The notes beneath the pieces were generated by a model. The model saw nothing but the letters and a program-made list of their open reading frames with translations. It ran no database searches and was not told where the DNA came from. Shown one piece after another: positions 21,895-22,698 of a stretch of DNA of 22,698 nt (positions are counted from its first letter, which is position 1; every line of letters begins with the position of its first letter). Origin of the DNA: Chloroflexota bacterium (GTDB lineage Bacteria > Chloroflexota > Ktedonobacteria > Ktedonobacterales > Ktedonobacteraceae); NCBI GenBank assembly GCA_005881495.1, contig VBHI01000138.1:1-22698 (forward strand), in the 5' to 3' direction. A program made the translations under genes and the position numbers.

Positions 21895-22698
21895 CTACAC
21901 CTGTATAGGCTCCTCTACAACCTCCACCACTTTCCTACGAGACTCAGAAATACGCACCATAATCCCACCCACAATAACGCAGAACCCAAAGAGCATACCC
22001 ATAGTAAAGAGCGGTAGGCGGTAGTTGATTGCATAGAGTGGGCTGAACAGGTTGGCTCCGAAAAAGGCGCCTACCAGGCCGAAAGTTGAGTACATACCCT
22101 GCACCCTGGCACGCATAGTGCTGTGCGACGATGTGGCGATATGGGCATCCACCGCGGGCTGGATAAAGGCATAGAGGCAACCATGAATAATGAAGAGGAC
22201 AACAACGACACTTGCCATGGTGGCCAAACCTAAGAGGAGATAGATCGGGACCTGTGCCAGGCCAAAAATAGCGATGATCAATGAGCGGCGCTGGCGGTCA
22301 GCCACGCGTCCCCCAACTGGTGACAAGATGATATTGGGAATGGCCCAGCCCATATAGGCGATACCAATAATGGCGACCGAGGCTCCCAGGTGATCGTGCA
22401 TCCAGAGCGGCATCAGCGTGAGATCAAAGCCAAGGTAAAGATAGTCGCCAAAAGCCAGAATATATGCGCCCACCAGCGGGAGAGCAAATAAAGCGCGGTA
22501 GGATATTGCCGGGCCTGCTTCTTCGCTTCTGCTGGTGCTTCTCGTCTCCTTGCGCACTGCGGGTATCATGAAGATCACAAGAATGATTGCCACGACCCGG
22601 AAGAGAGCAGCCCCAATAAAGGCGCTGGCGTAGCCGGTAGTAGCCAACAAACCGCCAAGGCCCGGCCCGAGCAGGAAACCAGCGCTAAAGAACGCGCT
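21895..22698 (-). CDS. Major facilitator superfamily transporter, partial (N-terminal part outside window)
   Basis: The frame is open to the window edge: the residues before the first internal TTG read SAFFSAGFLLGPGLGGLLATTG, which is MFS motif C (GxxxGPxxGG) of transmembrane helix 5, so the gene starts beyond 22698. About 267 residues remain, covering helices 5-12. The central cytoplasmic loop (RKETRSTSRSEEAGPA) is followed by a second half with GWAIPNIILSPVGGRVADRQ, the repeated motif-A-like loop between helices 8 and 9. It resembles drug- or sugar-efflux antiporters of the DHA type; the substrate cannot be deduced. The product ends with an acidic tail at KVVEVVEEPIQV. Confidence 0.88.
   Translation of the reverse strand, partial: SAFFSAGFLLGPGLGGLLATTGYASAFIGAALFRVVAIILVIFMIPAVRKETRSTSRSEEAGPAISYRALFALPLVGAYILAFGDYLYLGFDLTLMPLWMHDHLGASVAIIGIAYMGWAIPNIILSPVGGRVADRQRRSLIIAIFGLAQVPIYLLLGLATMASVVVVLFIIHGCLYAFIQPAVDAHIATSSHSTMRARVQGMYSTFGLVGAFFGANLFSPLYAINYRLPLFTMGMLFGFCVIVGGIMVRISESRRKVVEVVEEPIQV

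Overview
The window looks like a chromosomal segment of a Chloroflexota bacterium, most probably of the Ktedonobacteria type. This is inferred from the mixture of content, not from a marker gene: a very large SARP/ATPase/TPR regulator, a TrmB-type regulator, a NarL-type two-component pair, a lone tnpB, and many palindromic intergenic repeats in DNA of middling GC. No rRNA, tRNA or CRISPR array was seen.

Layout. (1) 1-1393: the C-terminal end of RarA, then a rubrerythrin-VIT1/CCC1 fusion for iron handling. (2) 8549-1502, minus strand: a tightly packed variant ebo (EDB-type) cluster. The order is eboD, a small 107-aa protein, eboB, eboE, eboC, eboF, and then a polyprenyl diphosphate synthase 86 bp further on. 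Stops and starts overlap at three junctions as ATGA and at one by 10 bp. The enzymes suggest that a sugar-phosphate-cyclase product and a polyprenyl chain are joined by the UbiA-type EboC. In Nostoc the ebo cluster is linked to moving a scytonemin precursor to the periplasm. (3) 8550-12260, an unstable accessory patch: a possible IS200/IS605 right-end scar next to the ebo promoter region, a TrmB-like regulator behind a consensus promoter with nested operators, an amputated alpha/beta hydrolase, a divergent RHH-regulator/tnpB pair, and a Rieske oxygenase cut off at the tnpB element's right end.

(4) 12261-17251: a 1237-aa SARP-type regulator diverging from an ECF sigma factor. The region between them carries four hexamers at an exact 11-bp period, the layout of SARP binding sites, so the regulator probably controls the sigma gene. 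(5) 17252-19223: a membrane-anchored protein of unknown function behind a strong promoter with a palindromic operator, a pair of 62-bp REP-like repeats, a small membrane protein, a 57-bp perfect hairpin and an intrinsic terminator. (6) 19240-22698: a NarL-type response regulator with its GAF histidine kinase (probably leaderless), a pair of palindromic repeats related to a piece lying inside the SARP coding sequence, a Cdd1-type helix-hairpin-helix protein, and a partial MFS transporter running off the window.

The candidates most worth following are the polyprenyl-synthase-linked ebo variant, the SARP operator array, and the tnpB promoter with a palindrome between its -35 and -10 boxes beside an RHH gene.
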